A DNA stretch of 64,000 nucleotides, taken from positions 1 to 64,000 of the forward strand of contig NZ_JAIQDE010000022.1 of the NCBI RefSeq assembly GCF_020037015.1, given 5' to 3'. The notes under the pieces are model-generated. The model had not been told where the DNA came from. It ran no database searches and saw only the letters and a program-made list of their open reading frames with translations. Positions 1-9,500 of this stretch are shown here, piece by piece. Positions within the stretch are counted from its first letter, which is position 1; each line of letters begins with the position of its first letter. The translations under genes were made by a program, and so were the position numbers. The DNA comes from Corallococcus sp. AS-1-6 (GTDB lineage: Bacteria > Myxococcota > Myxococcia > Myxococcales > Myxococcaceae).

Positions 1-196
1 GCTCCTGTCCCCCTTGTCGCTTGGCAGCCGGCCAACTGGCCTCGCTATTCCGCGCAGACCTCCAGTCGGACAGGTTTGTGCGCGGCGCGGCTGGCAGGGC
101 GGGCGGGCAGGGGGGCCGTCGCCCTCCTGGCTCTGCCTGACGTCGACTCGTGCGTGCTGTCCTCACGGGCGCTGGCTCGAACGAGGTTTCCTCCTG

Positions 197-1834
197 GTGG
201 GACGCGGGGTCTGGGTGTGGTGCTGGGCGCTCGTGGCGCTGGCGCTCGCGGGGTGCGACCCGGGGGCGGAGCTGACGCCCTGTGCCGTGGATTGCGAGGG
301 CGCGGCCTGCGCGGCCTGTGTCACGTCCCTGCCCGAGGAGACCGTCCGGCCCGCGCTCGCGTGTGATCAGCTCCCCGCGCCGTCACGGTGCCTGGGGCCT
401 CGCGTGCTGGAGCGCTGCGTGGATGGGGCCGTGCACCGGGAGGACTGCGCGGAGGACACCACCTGCGTCGAATCGCCCGAGGTCGCCTGTGTCGCGGGCT
501 CGGCGTGTGTCGACGGCGTCTCGCGGTGCACGGAGTCCAGGACCTTGCATGTGTGCACGAACGGCCGGTGGGCCGCGCGGGCCTGTGACGTGCCTTGCGA
601 AGCCGCGCCCGGCCGGGGCTTCTGCGGCAGGCCCGGAGCCACGTTGAGCGGCACGGTGCGCTACGCGCGCCGCTTCCCGGACGCGGAGTTCCGCGCGTGG
701 ACGACGGACGTGGAGCCGGTGCCTGCTCGCGGGTTCCTCATCGTGTCGTTCCAGGGCACGAAGGTGCTCGACTCGCAGGTAACGGATGACGCCGGCCGCT
801 TCACGCTGAAGGTGTCGGCCTCCCCGGGCGAGGACGACCGCGTCGTCGTGTACGCGGCCGGCCGGGGGCGGGACGGCGCGGTGGCCTACGCGGTGGCGGA
901 CCCCGGGCTGCCGGGCGCGCAGTCGGTGAAGACGGTGCCGGGGGACGCGGCCCGCATCTGGAGCTGGTCGCGCACGACGCGCGAGCTGTCGGAGCACCCT
1001 TCGTTCACCCTCGCCGAGTCCGAGGGCTCCGGCGCGGCGGCGGTGTTCGACGTGCTGGGCACGGCCTGGCGCCGGATGCGCGAGCGCTACGGCGGGCGCG
1101 ACGGCCTGCCCGTGGTGGCGTGGCTCGGCTTCGGGACGACCTGGTCCTGCGGGGCGTGCTTCGCGCCGTGGCCGGTGACGGCGGCGGGCCGGAGCTGGGA
1201 CGCGCAGGTGTGGCTGCCGGGGGACTCGGATGCGGCGTGGTGGTCGGACGCGATGGTGATGCACGAGCTGGGGCACTGGGTGATGGCCAGCCGGGGCACC
1301 AGCCCGGAGGAGGGTGGGCCGCACTACGTGGGCGTGCCCACCTTCCCGGGACAGGCGTGGAGCGAGGGCTGGGCCACGTGGTTCAGCACGGACGCGCGCC
1401 GCAGTCCCCGCTACTTCGACCGGCAGGGCGGGACGCTGTTCTGGGTGGACCTGTCCGCGCGAGCCTCGTCCGTGAGCCCCTGGGCCCGGCCCCGCGCGGA
1501 AGCCGGGCTGCTCCAGCCCGTGGACGAGAACGAGGTGGCCGCCATCCTCTACCGCGCGGCCACCGGGACACCGTCCAGCCAGCCCCTCTACGACGCGCTC
1601 GCCGCGCCCGCGATGAACCGTTCGCCCTGGGCGCGCGGCTACACGCGCCACACCTGGACGCGGGATGCGCAGGGCGCGCTCACGGCCGTGGTGGATACGG
1701 GCAGGCCCTCACCGTGCCTCGCGGACTTCCTGGACGCGCTGATGTGCCAGGGCTTCCCGAACACGCTGGTGGACGCGGCCACCGACCCCGCGACGGCCTT
1801 CCCGTATCCCAGCCACGAGCCCCTGTGCCCATGA
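197..1834 (+). CDS. lipoprotein with zinc-metalloprotease-like (HExxH) domain
   Basis: Predicted lipoprotein of 545 residues with a possible peptidase domain. GTG at 197 is chosen because it gives a short basic start, a hydrophobic run and a lipobox (LALAGC, Cys20); the frame stays open further upstream but that part is Arg/Pro-rich and unlike a signal. Residues 20-150 are Cys-rich and probably disulfide-bonded. A beta-rich section containing a carboxypeptidase-regulatory-like stretch (GTVRYARRFPD, then VTDDAGRF) follows. The second half carries HELGH at 356-360 and a downstream EGW at about 390, a spacing compatible with a gluzincin zinc site (two His plus Glu). No exact family is recognised, so substrate is unknown. 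It lies upstream of, and probably separate from, the next gene. Confidence 0.75.
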   Translation: MGRGVWVWCWALVALALAGCDPGAELTPCAVDCEGAACAACVTSLPEETVRPALACDQLPAPSRCLGPRVLERCVDGAVHREDCAEDTTCVESPEVACVAGSACVDGVSRCTESRTLHVCTNGRWAARACDVPCEAAPGRGFCGRPGATLSGTVRYARRFPDAEFRAWTTDVEPVPARGFLIVSFQGTKVLDSQVTDDAGRFTLKVSASPGEDDRVVVYAAGRGRDGAVAYAVADPGLPGAQSVKTVPGDAARIWSWSRTTRELSEHPSFTLAESEGSGAAAVFDVLGTAWRRMRERYGGRDGLPVVAWLGFGTTWSCGACFAPWPVTAAGRSWDAQVWLPGDSDAAWWSDAMVMHELGHWVMASRGTSPEEGGPHYVGVPTFPGQAWSEGWATWFSTDARRSPRYFDRQGGTLFWVDLSARASSVSPWARPRAEAGLLQPVDENEVAAILYRAATGTPSSQPLYDALAAPAMNRSPWARGYTRHTWTRDAQGALTAVVDTGRPSPCLADFLDALMCQGFPNTLVDAATDPATAFPYPSHEPLCP

Positions 1835-1914
1835 CGCTCCCGCGAAGCCGGAGGTCGTCGCAGGCCCAAGCCCCAGAAGCGCCCGCGAATCGCAGGTCGC
1901 GGTGACCCGTGCCC

Positions 1915-2733
1915 ATGAAACTCCCAGGTTCAATGCAGCGACGCCGGCGGTTCCTCCCGCGCCCCTTGATGCGCAAGCGCGTGGCGGGGGCCGTGCTGGC
2001 ACTGGCGCTCGTTGGCGCACTTTCGGCGGGCATGGCCTCCGGTGTGGACCGGGTGCGGCGCAAGAAGCCGCCAAGGCCTTCCGAACCCCCTCCTCGGGCA
2101 CAGAAGAAGCCCATCCACGCGTCCTCACCGACGCTCCTCGCATCCGCGCGGTCGGTGGCGCTCCCCGCGTACGGAATGGATGCGGGGGACGTGAAGCCGC
2201 GCGAGCGTCAGGGCGCGCGGCCTGTCGTCCCGGTGAAGACGCACGCCACGGATGCGGTGACACCCGTGCTCACGCGAGGCCCGGTGGACGGCGCCACGGC
2301 CACGGACAGCCCCGCGCCACCTCCCACGGTGCTCCCCGCCACGGCGCGCATCCCCGCGCCCCTGCAGGTCTCCTGGCGGGTGGTGGACGTCAGCGCGGAC
2401 ACGGTGCGGCTCATCGCGCGGCTGGACCGGAGCCCGGGCTTCACCGCGCCCGTGGAGGTCTCCCTGCGCGTGCCGCCGCGAACGGTCCTCCGGGAGGGCC
2501 CCACGTCGCCCATCATCCTGGACGGCGACACCCGGGAAGTGCCCTGGACCCTGGGACTGCCCGAGGGCTCCCGCCCCGACGACGACCTCGTGCTGCTGGC
2601 GAGCGCCGGAGGTGAGTCCTTCGGCGTCCACGCGGAGGCGCGCTACCCCTTCGGACGGACGCTCCCGGAGTCACCGCGCCCCACGCCCACGGGGCCTCCG
2701 CTGCCGGACGCCCTCATGCGCTCGCGCGAATAG
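1915..2733 (+). CDS. exported or membrane-anchored protein of unknown function
   Basis: Protein of 272 residues. The start is taken as ATG 1915; GTG 1909 and ATG 1933 are in the same frame and cannot be excluded. A basic N-terminus (RRRR, then MRKR) is followed by one hydrophobic segment (about residues 25-42), giving a signal peptide or single anchor. The middle is a Pro/Arg/Ala-rich, probably disordered linker to about residue 145. The last 120 residues look like a compact beta-rich domain (SWRVVDVSADTVRLIARL and onwards). No family recognised. The stop lies only 8 bases from the end of the convergent gene at 2742, with no clear hairpin between them. Confidence 0.6.
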   Translation: MKLPGSMQRRRRFLPRPLMRKRVAGAVLALALVGALSAGMASGVDRVRRKKPPRPSEPPPRAQKKPIHASSPTLLASARSVALPAYGMDAGDVKPRERQGARPVVPVKTHATDAVTPVLTRGPVDGATATDSPAPPPTVLPATARIPAPLQVSWRVVDVSADTVRLIARLDRSPGFTAPVEVSLRVPPRTVLREGPTSPIILDGDTREVPWTLGLPEGSRPDDDLVLLASAGGESFGVHAEARYPFGRTLPESPRPTPTGPPLPDALMRSRE

Positions 2734-2741
2734 CCCCGGAC

Positions 2742-3455
2742 TCAATCCAGGTTGAAGTACACCTCGTCCATGGCGCCGTGGAACTGGTCGTTGTTGTTCC
2801 CCGCGCTCTTGGCCCCGATGCCGACGGACTGGCCCGTGGGGTTGATGTCGTAGGTGCTGGCGAGCAGCGCGCTGCCCCGGGCCACGTTGTCGATGAGGAT
2901 GGTCAACGTGGTGCTGGTGCGCTGACACGTCACCTTGTGCCAGACGCCATCCGCGATGCCCACGGACGACTTGACGATGACCGCGTCCGCGCCGCCGGTG
3001 GTGCGCACCACGCAGCTCGGCTTGCCCGTCACCGCGTCGTCCAACTGCAGCTTCCACTGGGGCGTGGAGGAGAGCCCCTTCTGCACCAGGTTGGAGCCGT
3101 GGTCCGTGCTCAGCTCCGCGAGCGTCACCCGCACGCGCGCCCCGAAGGAGAACAGCGCCGTGCCCGGGTTGAGCGACACGGAGTCCGCCGCGCTGATGAA
3201 CGCCTTCGCGCACGTCGTCCCGACACAGACGGCGGGGAAGCGCACGCCCTGGCCCTCGTAGCCCGCGGCCTCCACCGTCACGGTGCCGCCGTTGGACGCC
3301 TGCACGGTGCCCGTGTGGCCCTTGCCGCTGTCGTCCACCACGGTGGTCACCGGGTCGGACACCGACTCGAACTTGTAACGCAGCTTCTGGCTCACCGCGC
3401 CCGCCGTCAGCGGGCCCAGCAGCAATACCGCGGCGAATCCCATCCGCACCTTCAT
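2742..3455 (-). CDS. secreted LamG / concanavalin A-like protein
   Basis: Secreted protein of 237 residues made of a signal peptide plus one LamG-like beta-sandwich. ATG at 3455 is preceded by GGGGAGGT at good spacing and starts a classic signal peptide (KVRMGFAAVLLLGPLTAGA). The mature part shows typical LamG features: YKFES near the start, DDSGKGHTGTV, a W-x-L-x-L strand (WKLQL), the WHKVTCQR segment and the terminal GAMDEVYFNLD strand. Such modules bind glycans or other surface ligands; no catalytic module is present. Ligand unknown. It is read in the same direction as the large operon ending at 3544, 88 bases upstream, but has its own ribosome site and a GC hairpin in between. Confidence 0.8.
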   Translation of the reverse strand: MKVRMGFAAVLLLGPLTAGAVSQKLRYKFESVSDPVTTVVDDSGKGHTGTVQASNGGTVTVEAAGYEGQGVRFPAVCVGTTCAKAFISAADSVSLNPGTALFSFGARVRVTLAELSTDHGSNLVQKGLSSTPQWKLQLDDAVTGKPSCVVRTTGGADAVIVKSSVGIADGVWHKVTCQRTSTTLTILIDNVARGSALLASTYDINPTGQSVGIGAKSAGNNNDQFHGAMDEVYFNLD

Positions 3456-3464
3456 GACGTACCT

Positions 3465-3535
3465 CCCCAGGGACTGCGTGAGCGTGCCACTCCAGCACGG
3501 ACTCAACCCCTGGGGCAGCGGGAAGGCTTCCCCGC
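3465..3535 (-). terminator. inverted repeats after the large minus-strand operon
   Basis: Between the stop at 3544 and the start at 3455 there is a small GC hairpin (GCGGG 3518-3522 with CCCGC 3531-3535). There is also an outer inverted repeat (CCCCAGGG 3465-3472 with CCCTGGGG 3508-3515). No T-run follows on the minus strand, so termination is only inferred; attenuation before the LamG gene is an alternative. Confidence 0.3.
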
Positions 3536-3543
3536 CGCGCACG

Positions 3544-5445
3544 TCACGGCACGTCGACGGCCAGCTTCTGCAGCGCGGACTTCGCGTCCGCATGGTCTGG
3601 CTGCAACTTCACCGCGGCTTCGTACTCCTTCTTCGCCTCGGGCTTGCGGTTGGTGGCCTCCAGGAGCTGCGCGAGCGCGAAGTGCGGCTCGCCGGCGCTC
3701 GCGTCCACCTGCGACGCGCCCCGGAACGCCTTCTCCGCCTCCGGCAGCTTGCCCTGCCGGTACAGCGTGTGCCCCAGGTACAGCAGGCCCAGCGAGTTGC
3801 GCGGCTCCACCGCCAGCACGTCGCTCAGCACCTGGAGCGCCTTGGTGTCGTCACCGCCGCGCAGGTACAGGAAGCCCAGCTCCGCGCGGGCCTCCAACTG
3901 CGCGGGGTCCTTCGCCACCACCGCCTCCAGCTCCGGCACCGCCAGGTCCGGCCGGCCGCGCCGCGAGTGCAGGATGCCCAGCCGCGCCAGCGCCGCCGTG
4001 TCCGCCTCTTCGCCCGCCGCGGGCGTGAGCAGCTTCTCCGCCGCCGCGTAGTCGCCCATCGCGAGCAGCAGGTCCGCCAGGCCCAGCTTCGCCGCGCGGT
4101 GCTTCGGGTCCTCCTGGAGCACGGCCTCGTAGAGGGGCCGCGCCTGGGCGCCCACGTGCTTCTTCGCGTACGCCTCCGCCAGCATCAGCCGGTTCTCCAC
4201 CGTGGGCTGGAGCTTCACGCAGGCCGAGTACTGCGCGATGGCGCCGTCCAGGTCACCCTTGGCCTTGAGCGCGTCGCCGTAGCCCGCGCGCACGCCGGGC
4301 TCGTCCGGGAAGGTCTCCACCGCCGTCTTCAGCGTGGCCAGCGCGTCGTCCACCTTGCCCAGCTCCAGATATGCGCGCGCCAGGCCCTGGTAGGCCTCCG
4401 TCGTCTTCTTGCCGTCGTCGGCGCTCTTCTCGATGGCCTTCTGGAACGCGGACACCGCCTGCGTCTTCTTGCCCTGCGCCAGGTACAACTGGCCCAACTG
4501 CGTGTACGGGCCGCTCGCGCGGCGGGGCTCCAAGAGCAGCGCCTTCTCGAAGGACTTCGTCGCCCGGGCGTTCTCCCCCAACTGGAAGCACGCGAGCCCC
4601 AGGTTGAAGTGCGCCTCCGCGTACTTCGGATCCAACGTGATGGCCTTCTGGAACGCCTCCGCCGCCTTGCGCGCGTTGCCCTGGCCGTCCAGCACCACGC
4701 CCAGGTTGTTCTGCGCGCGCGCGTGCTTGGGGTCCGCCTTCAGCGCCGCCTGGTACTCCGCGAACGCGCCCGTGACGTCGTTCTCCCGCATCAGCACGAC
4801 GCCCAGGTTGTAGTGCGCCTCCGCGTCGCTGTCCTTCTGACGGATGGCCTCGCGCAGCGTCTCCTTCGCCTCCGCGGCCAGCCCCTTCTCCGCCAGCGCC
4901 TTGCCCAGGTTCACCCGCGCCACCTGGAGCCCGCCGTCCAGCTTCAGCGCCTCGCGGTACGCCTCGATGGCGTCGTCCGTGCGGTTCGCGCGCTGGAGCA
5001 CCTCGCCCAGGTTGAAGCGCAGCTCCGCGTCCCTGGGCGACAGCTCCGTCGCCACGGAGTACTGGGTGATGGCCTCGTCCGTGTCGTCCTGGATGCGCGC
5101 CAGCAGGCCGCGCTCCGAGCGCAGCGTGGCCTCCTCCGGGAAGGCCGCCAGCGCCGCGTCCAGCACCGCCTTGGCCTTGGGCACGTCCCCGGACAGCCGC
5201 AGCGCCCGCGCCAGCGCGACCTTCGCGGGGACGCCGTCCGGCGTGAGCCCCACCAGCTTCGTCAGCGGCGCCACCGCGCGGCGCGGCTGGTTCTGCGACA
5301 GGAAGGCCGTGCCCAGCTTGTAGAGCGCGTCCGGGTCGTCCGGGAGCTTGTCCGCGCGCGCGGCGGGCTTCTCCGGCGGAGGTGCCTCCGGAGCGGGAGC
5401 CTGGGCCGTCAACAACTGGAGGAGAAGGACTCCGGCTTTCGTCAT
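3544..5445 (-). CDS. exported tetratricopeptide-repeat (TPR) protein
   Basis: Protein of 633 residues built almost entirely of TPR units. ATG 5445 overlaps the upstream stop in a TGATG arrangement, which fixes the start and implies translational coupling. A weak signal sequence (TKAGVLLLQLLTAQA) and a Pro/Ala linker precede about 15 TPRs with the usual A-x-x-N-L-G pattern (for example AEAHYNLGVV, ARAQNNLGVVLD, AEAHFNLGLA). TPR solenoids scaffold protein complexes. As last gene of an operon encoding an outer-membrane barrel, lipoproteins and an FHA/TonB-like protein, it is probably a periplasmic scaffold of a Glt/Nfs-like trans-envelope machine (inference). Confidence 0.88.
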   Translation of the reverse strand: MTKAGVLLLQLLTAQAPAPEAPPPEKPAARADKLPDDPDALYKLGTAFLSQNQPRRAVAPLTKLVGLTPDGVPAKVALARALRLSGDVPKAKAVLDAALAAFPEEATLRSERGLLARIQDDTDEAITQYSVATELSPRDAELRFNLGEVLQRANRTDDAIEAYREALKLDGGLQVARVNLGKALAEKGLAAEAKETLREAIRQKDSDAEAHYNLGVVLMRENDVTGAFAEYQAALKADPKHARAQNNLGVVLDGQGNARKAAEAFQKAITLDPKYAEAHFNLGLACFQLGENARATKSFEKALLLEPRRASGPYTQLGQLYLAQGKKTQAVSAFQKAIEKSADDGKKTTEAYQGLARAYLELGKVDDALATLKTAVETFPDEPGVRAGYGDALKAKGDLDGAIAQYSACVKLQPTVENRLMLAEAYAKKHVGAQARPLYEAVLQEDPKHRAAKLGLADLLLAMGDYAAAEKLLTPAAGEEADTAALARLGILHSRRGRPDLAVPELEAVVAKDPAQLEARAELGFLYLRGGDDTKALQVLSDVLAVEPRNSLGLLYLGHTLYRQGKLPEAEKAFRGASQVDASAGEPHFALAQLLEATNRKPEAKKEYEAAVKLQPDHADAKSALQKLAVDVP

Positions 5446-6083
5446 CACAGGTTCTCCACGTACGGGCTGGCGCGCGCGTCGAAGGTCTTCTTGGCCAGGG
5501 CGGCCTTCTTCGCCTCCCACGCCTCCTTCGCCGCCTGCGCTTCCTTCGTGTCCCCCCCGAGGTTCGCGCGCTCTTCCTTCACGGCGGCCTCGCACTCGGA
5601 CACCTGCTCCTCGAAATCCTTCGGCTCCAGGCGCTCACTGCCCTGGACCTTCGCCTTGCGCGCCGCCGTCAGCCGCGCCAGCTCGAAGCGGGCGAACGCG
5701 CAGCGCAGCGACAGTTGCTCCACCTCGCGCAGCCCCACGTTGAGGCGCTGGTGCGCGCGCAGGTACTCCACGCGGGCCTCGGACTCCGCGATGGCCAACT
5801 GCGCCACCTCGCGGGACGCCGCGTCCTGCGCGCGGTCCTCCTCGTCCTCGGCGGCCTCCTGGCGGGACTTCGCGCGGCGGATGTTGTCGCGCGCGCGGTT
5901 GATTTCGTTGTCCGCCTCGTCCACCCGGTCGATGGCCAGCGCCAGGTCGTTCTCCGCCTCCAGGAGCTCGATGCGCGTCTCGTACGGCAGCTTCTTCACC
6001 AGCGCGTCCGGCACGCGCATGCCGTAGCTCGGGCCGCAGGCGGCGGTCAGGAGGGACAGGCTGAGGAGCAGGTGGCGCTTCAT
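5445..6083 (-). CDS. coiled-coil lipoprotein of Glt/Nfs-like operon
   Basis: Lipoprotein of 212 residues with lipobox LTAAC (Cys16) directly after a short signal. Nearly all of the rest is charged, heptad-rich helix (residues about 35-190; stretches such as AEDEEDRAQDAASREVAQ), so a long coiled coil or periplasmic rod is expected. ATG 6083 overlaps the stop of the upstream gene by four bases (ATGA). The stop overlaps the next start by one base. No enzymatic motif. It may link outer-membrane and periplasmic parts of the complex, but no named family is recognised. Confidence 0.8.
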   Translation of the reverse strand: MKRHLLLSLSLLTAACGPSYGMRVPDALVKKLPYETRIELLEAENDLALAIDRVDEADNEINRARDNIRRAKSRQEAAEDEEDRAQDAASREVAQLAIAESEARVEYLRAHQRLNVGLREVEQLSLRCAFARFELARLTAARKAKVQGSERLEPKDFEEQVSECEAAVKEERANLGGDTKEAQAAKEAWEAKKAALAKKTFDARASPYVENL

Positions 6084-6583
6084 GGAGCGATGGCCTCGAA
6101 ACGGCTGAAGAGGGTCCGGCCGGAGTAGACGTCGGTGCCGTTGGTGAACGTGACGTTGAACTCGCCCGACACCCGGTCCCCGGTGTTTTTCGGAAGGGAC
6201 TTCACGAAGAGGTTGCCGCGCACGAGCGGCGGGAAGGGACGCACCGGCTCATCCAGCACGCTGCGGTCCACGCTGCCCCGCTGCGAGCCGTCCTCCAGCG
6301 CCTCCGCCAGGTCGATGTCCAGCGAGCCCGCGTACTCGTTGTCCGGCAGCATGTCCGCCACCCGCGCGCTCACCTTCAACACCACGTCCTGCCCGCTGCC
6401 CTGCGTGCTGACGAAGCTCACCGCCAGCGTGCCCTCCGCCAGGGCCGCCTCCGTGCGCTGGTAGCGCAGGTCGATGAGCTCCGACACGCTGCCCTCCACC
6501 CGGCCGCCCTCCTCACCACACGCGGTGGCGACGAGCGCGAACAGCACCGGGGCGATGCGGCGGAGGGGCGCGCTCACTTGCAT
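6080..6583 (-). CDS. small lipoprotein with GSVSEL motif, Glt/Nfs-like operon
   Basis: Lipoprotein of 167 residues. Start ATG 6583 lies inside the end of the upstream gene (10-base overlap), and the stop overlaps the next ATG by four. Lipobox VATAC (Cys22) is followed by GEEGGRVEGSVSELIDLRY and an all-beta domain. A second protein in this window (35085-35636) has the same layout: lipobox, short acidic spacer, then SGSVSEL and a beta domain of similar length. The two are probably distant paralogues. Function unknown; the operon suggests an outer-membrane-attached accessory of the envelope complex. Confidence 0.78.
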   Translation of the reverse strand: MQVSAPLRRIAPVLFALVATACGEEGGRVEGSVSELIDLRYQRTEAALAEGTLAVSFVSTQGSGQDVVLKVSARVADMLPDNEYAGSLDIDLAEALEDGSQRGSVDRSVLDEPVRPFPPLVRGNLFVKSLPKNTGDRVSGEFNVTFTNGTDVYSGRTLFSRFEAIAP

Positions 6584-9500
6584 GCCTTCCACCCCGCGTC
6601 CACGTCCGGGCCGTTGAGCGTGCCCATGTCCTTGAGCACGGCCAGCTCGCGGCGCGCGCCGTCCGTGTCGCCGAAGCGGCAGCGCAGCGCGGCCAGGTTG
6701 AGGCGGGCCTTGTCGTAGGTGGGGTCCGCCTCCAGCGCCTTGGCGTACGCCGCGCGGGCGCCCATGGCATCCCCCAGGTTGAGCATGGCCCAGCCCAGCG
6801 CCGCGTGCGCGGACGCGCGCGTGTCCTGCAATTCCGTCACGCGCCCGAACGTCAGTTGCGCCATGCCGTACTGGTGCGCGTCCAGGTAGCCCATGCCCAG
6901 GGCCTCCAGCGCCTCCGCGGTGAGCACCTTCTCCGCCTTCTTGCGCAGGTCCTCCAGCGCCGCGGGCTGCGTGGGCGCGGCCGGCTGCGGCACCGGCAGC
7001 GCGGCCACGTCCGTGCGGTTGCGGCAACCCACCACCGCCGCGTTGAAGACCTCCAGCGACTCCGCGCGGGACAGGCAGGCCTTGAAGGCTTCGTCCGAGC
7101 GGGCCTTGAGCGGCCCCACCTGCTGCTTCACCGCGTCCTGGAACTGCTTCGTCTCCGCGGCGGACAGCCCGCCGGGCACCGGCGTCTGGTCCACCACGTC
7201 CGCGATGTGGCCGTACGCCAGGGCAATCTTCCACAGCGACGCCACCGCCCACTCCGGATACCCGAGCGACGCGGCCTGCGTGTACACGCCCTCCATGGCC
7301 TGGAGCGCGGCGACCTTCTCCTCCACCTTGTCCGCCGGCAGGTCCTTGTAGCCGCGGTAGAGGATCTCACCCAGGTACCAGAGCCCCTTGGCCGCTTCCT
7401 CCGTCTGGCCGTTGGGGCCCTGCACCGCGGCGGTGAGTGTGGAGATGAGCGCGTCCGGCGGAGCGGTGGGCGCGGTGGTGGCCTGCACCTCCGCGAGCAC
7501 CGCCGCGGCGGCCACGTTGTTCTTGTCCAGCTTGAGCGCGGTCTCCGCCGCCGTCTTCGCGCGCGCGTAGTCCTTCTGCTTCAGGCGCGTCTCGGCGAGC
7601 AGCGCCAGCACCTCGCCCTTGCGCGCGCCCGCGGCCTCCGCCGCCGTCTCCAGGTTGCGGGACGCTTCCTTGTACTCACCCAGCGCGATGCGCAGGCGGG
7701 CGCCGGCCATCCAGCCGTCCACCGACGCCAGGTCGCCCGTCAGCTTCTGGCCCACCTGCTCGAACCAGCCGGCCGCCTCGTTGAAGGCCGCGGCCTCCGC
7801 CGCGTGCCGGCCCAGCGTCAGGAGCACGTCCGACAGGTACTGGCTCTTGGGGTAGGACTGCGCCAGCTTCGCGCCCAGCTCGCGCTCGCGCGGCAGGTCG
7901 CGCTTCTCGCGCGCGGCGGTGAACGCGCCGTAGAGCGCCTTCTCGCCGATGTCGCTGTTCTTGTTCTCGTCCGCGACCTTCATCAGGCCTTCGATGACGT
8001 CGCCCGTCTCCTGCGCGCTCTGCAGGGCCAGCTCGTCCAGGGCCTCGGCCTTGCTTTGCGTGAGGATCTTCTGCACCTCACCCCGGAAGCCGGACGGCAG
8101 CGCGGACGCGAGGAACTTGCGGCCCGTCTCGTCCAGCTTCTTGAAGTCGTTCACCTGCCGCAGGCTGTCCAGGGCCAGGTTGCCCGCCACCGGCGCGTCC
8201 TTGTACTGCGGGTGCGCCAGCGCGAACGCGGTGAACAGCTCCGCCGCCTTCGGGTACTCGCCGTCCTCGTAGTAGGCGCGCGCGATGTTGAACTTCACGT
8301 CCAGCACATGCGGGCTCTGCGGGAAGCGCGACACGTAGGAGGCGCCCAGCAGCTTCAGCGCCTGCCGCGCGTCCGCCACCTCGAAGGCGTTGCGCTTCTG
8401 CGCCTCCTCCGGCTTGAGCGTGGAGAAGTGGGCCAGGAGCGCGCCGTACATGGCGGTGTCCACGGCCTTGCCGTCCTTCGCCTTGTCCTCGTAGCGGGCC
8501 AGCTCCTCGAACTGGCGCGCGGCCTCCGGGAACTCCTTGGCGGCGAAGAGCGCGTCCGCGCGGTTCTTCATGATGGGCCGCACGTACTGCTCCGGCCGGA
8601 ACAGCCCCAGGTACTCGCGGTAGGCGTCCGCGGCCTTCAGGTACAGCTCGCGCGAGTCCGCCTTCTGCGCGGCCAGGTGCACCTGCGTGGACAGGTCGCG
8701 CGCCATCTCCTCCGTCTCCGCGAGCTGCTTCTTGCGGTCGGACTCCGACATCTCCGGGTCCGTCTTGCTCTGCACCGCGGCGCGCACCAGGAAGCGGATG
8801 TCCTCCGGCTCCGGGCTCACCTTGCCCTTGGCGGCCTTGAGCGAGTCGTACAGCTTCTGGGCCCGCTCCAGGTCCATCTCCGGGTCGGGCTGCACTTCCA
8901 TCAGCTTGCGCAGCGTGGGGATGGCCCACTCGTACTGCTGCTTGATGAAGTAGCGGTTGCCCAGCTTGTCCAGCGCGAGCGCGTACGTGGCGCGGCTGTC
9001 GCTGAGCTTCTCGAAGTAGTTGAGCGCGCCCTTGGGGGGCTTGGCCTCCGTGTAGCTGTAGACCAGGTCCAGCAGGGCCTCGCGCTTGACGTTGAGCGCC
9101 TTCTTCACGTCCACGCCGGGCAGGGGCGCGCTGGCGGCCGCCGCCTCGAAGAACGTGACGGCCTCCGCGTGCTTGGCCTGGTTCACGCGAATCCAACCCA
9201 TCTTGTAGCGGGCCAGGTCGTGCACCGGCGACGGCGGCAGCTCCAGGATGGCCTGGTAGTGCTTCTCCGCTTCGACGAGGTCCGCCTTGTCGAAGAAGTG
9301 GTCGCCGAGAATCTGTTCGGCCTCCAGGCGCAGCGGGCTGTTGGGGTACTTGCGCGTCAGGTCCCCCAGCGTCTTGAGCATCTCGTCGAACTGGCCCAGC
9401 TCGCGCTGCTCGTGCGCCAGGTAGAACGTCACCTGGTCCCCGTCCTTGAAGTCCGGGTACTCGCGCAGCAGGCGGTAGTACATCTGCACCGCCTTCTGCT

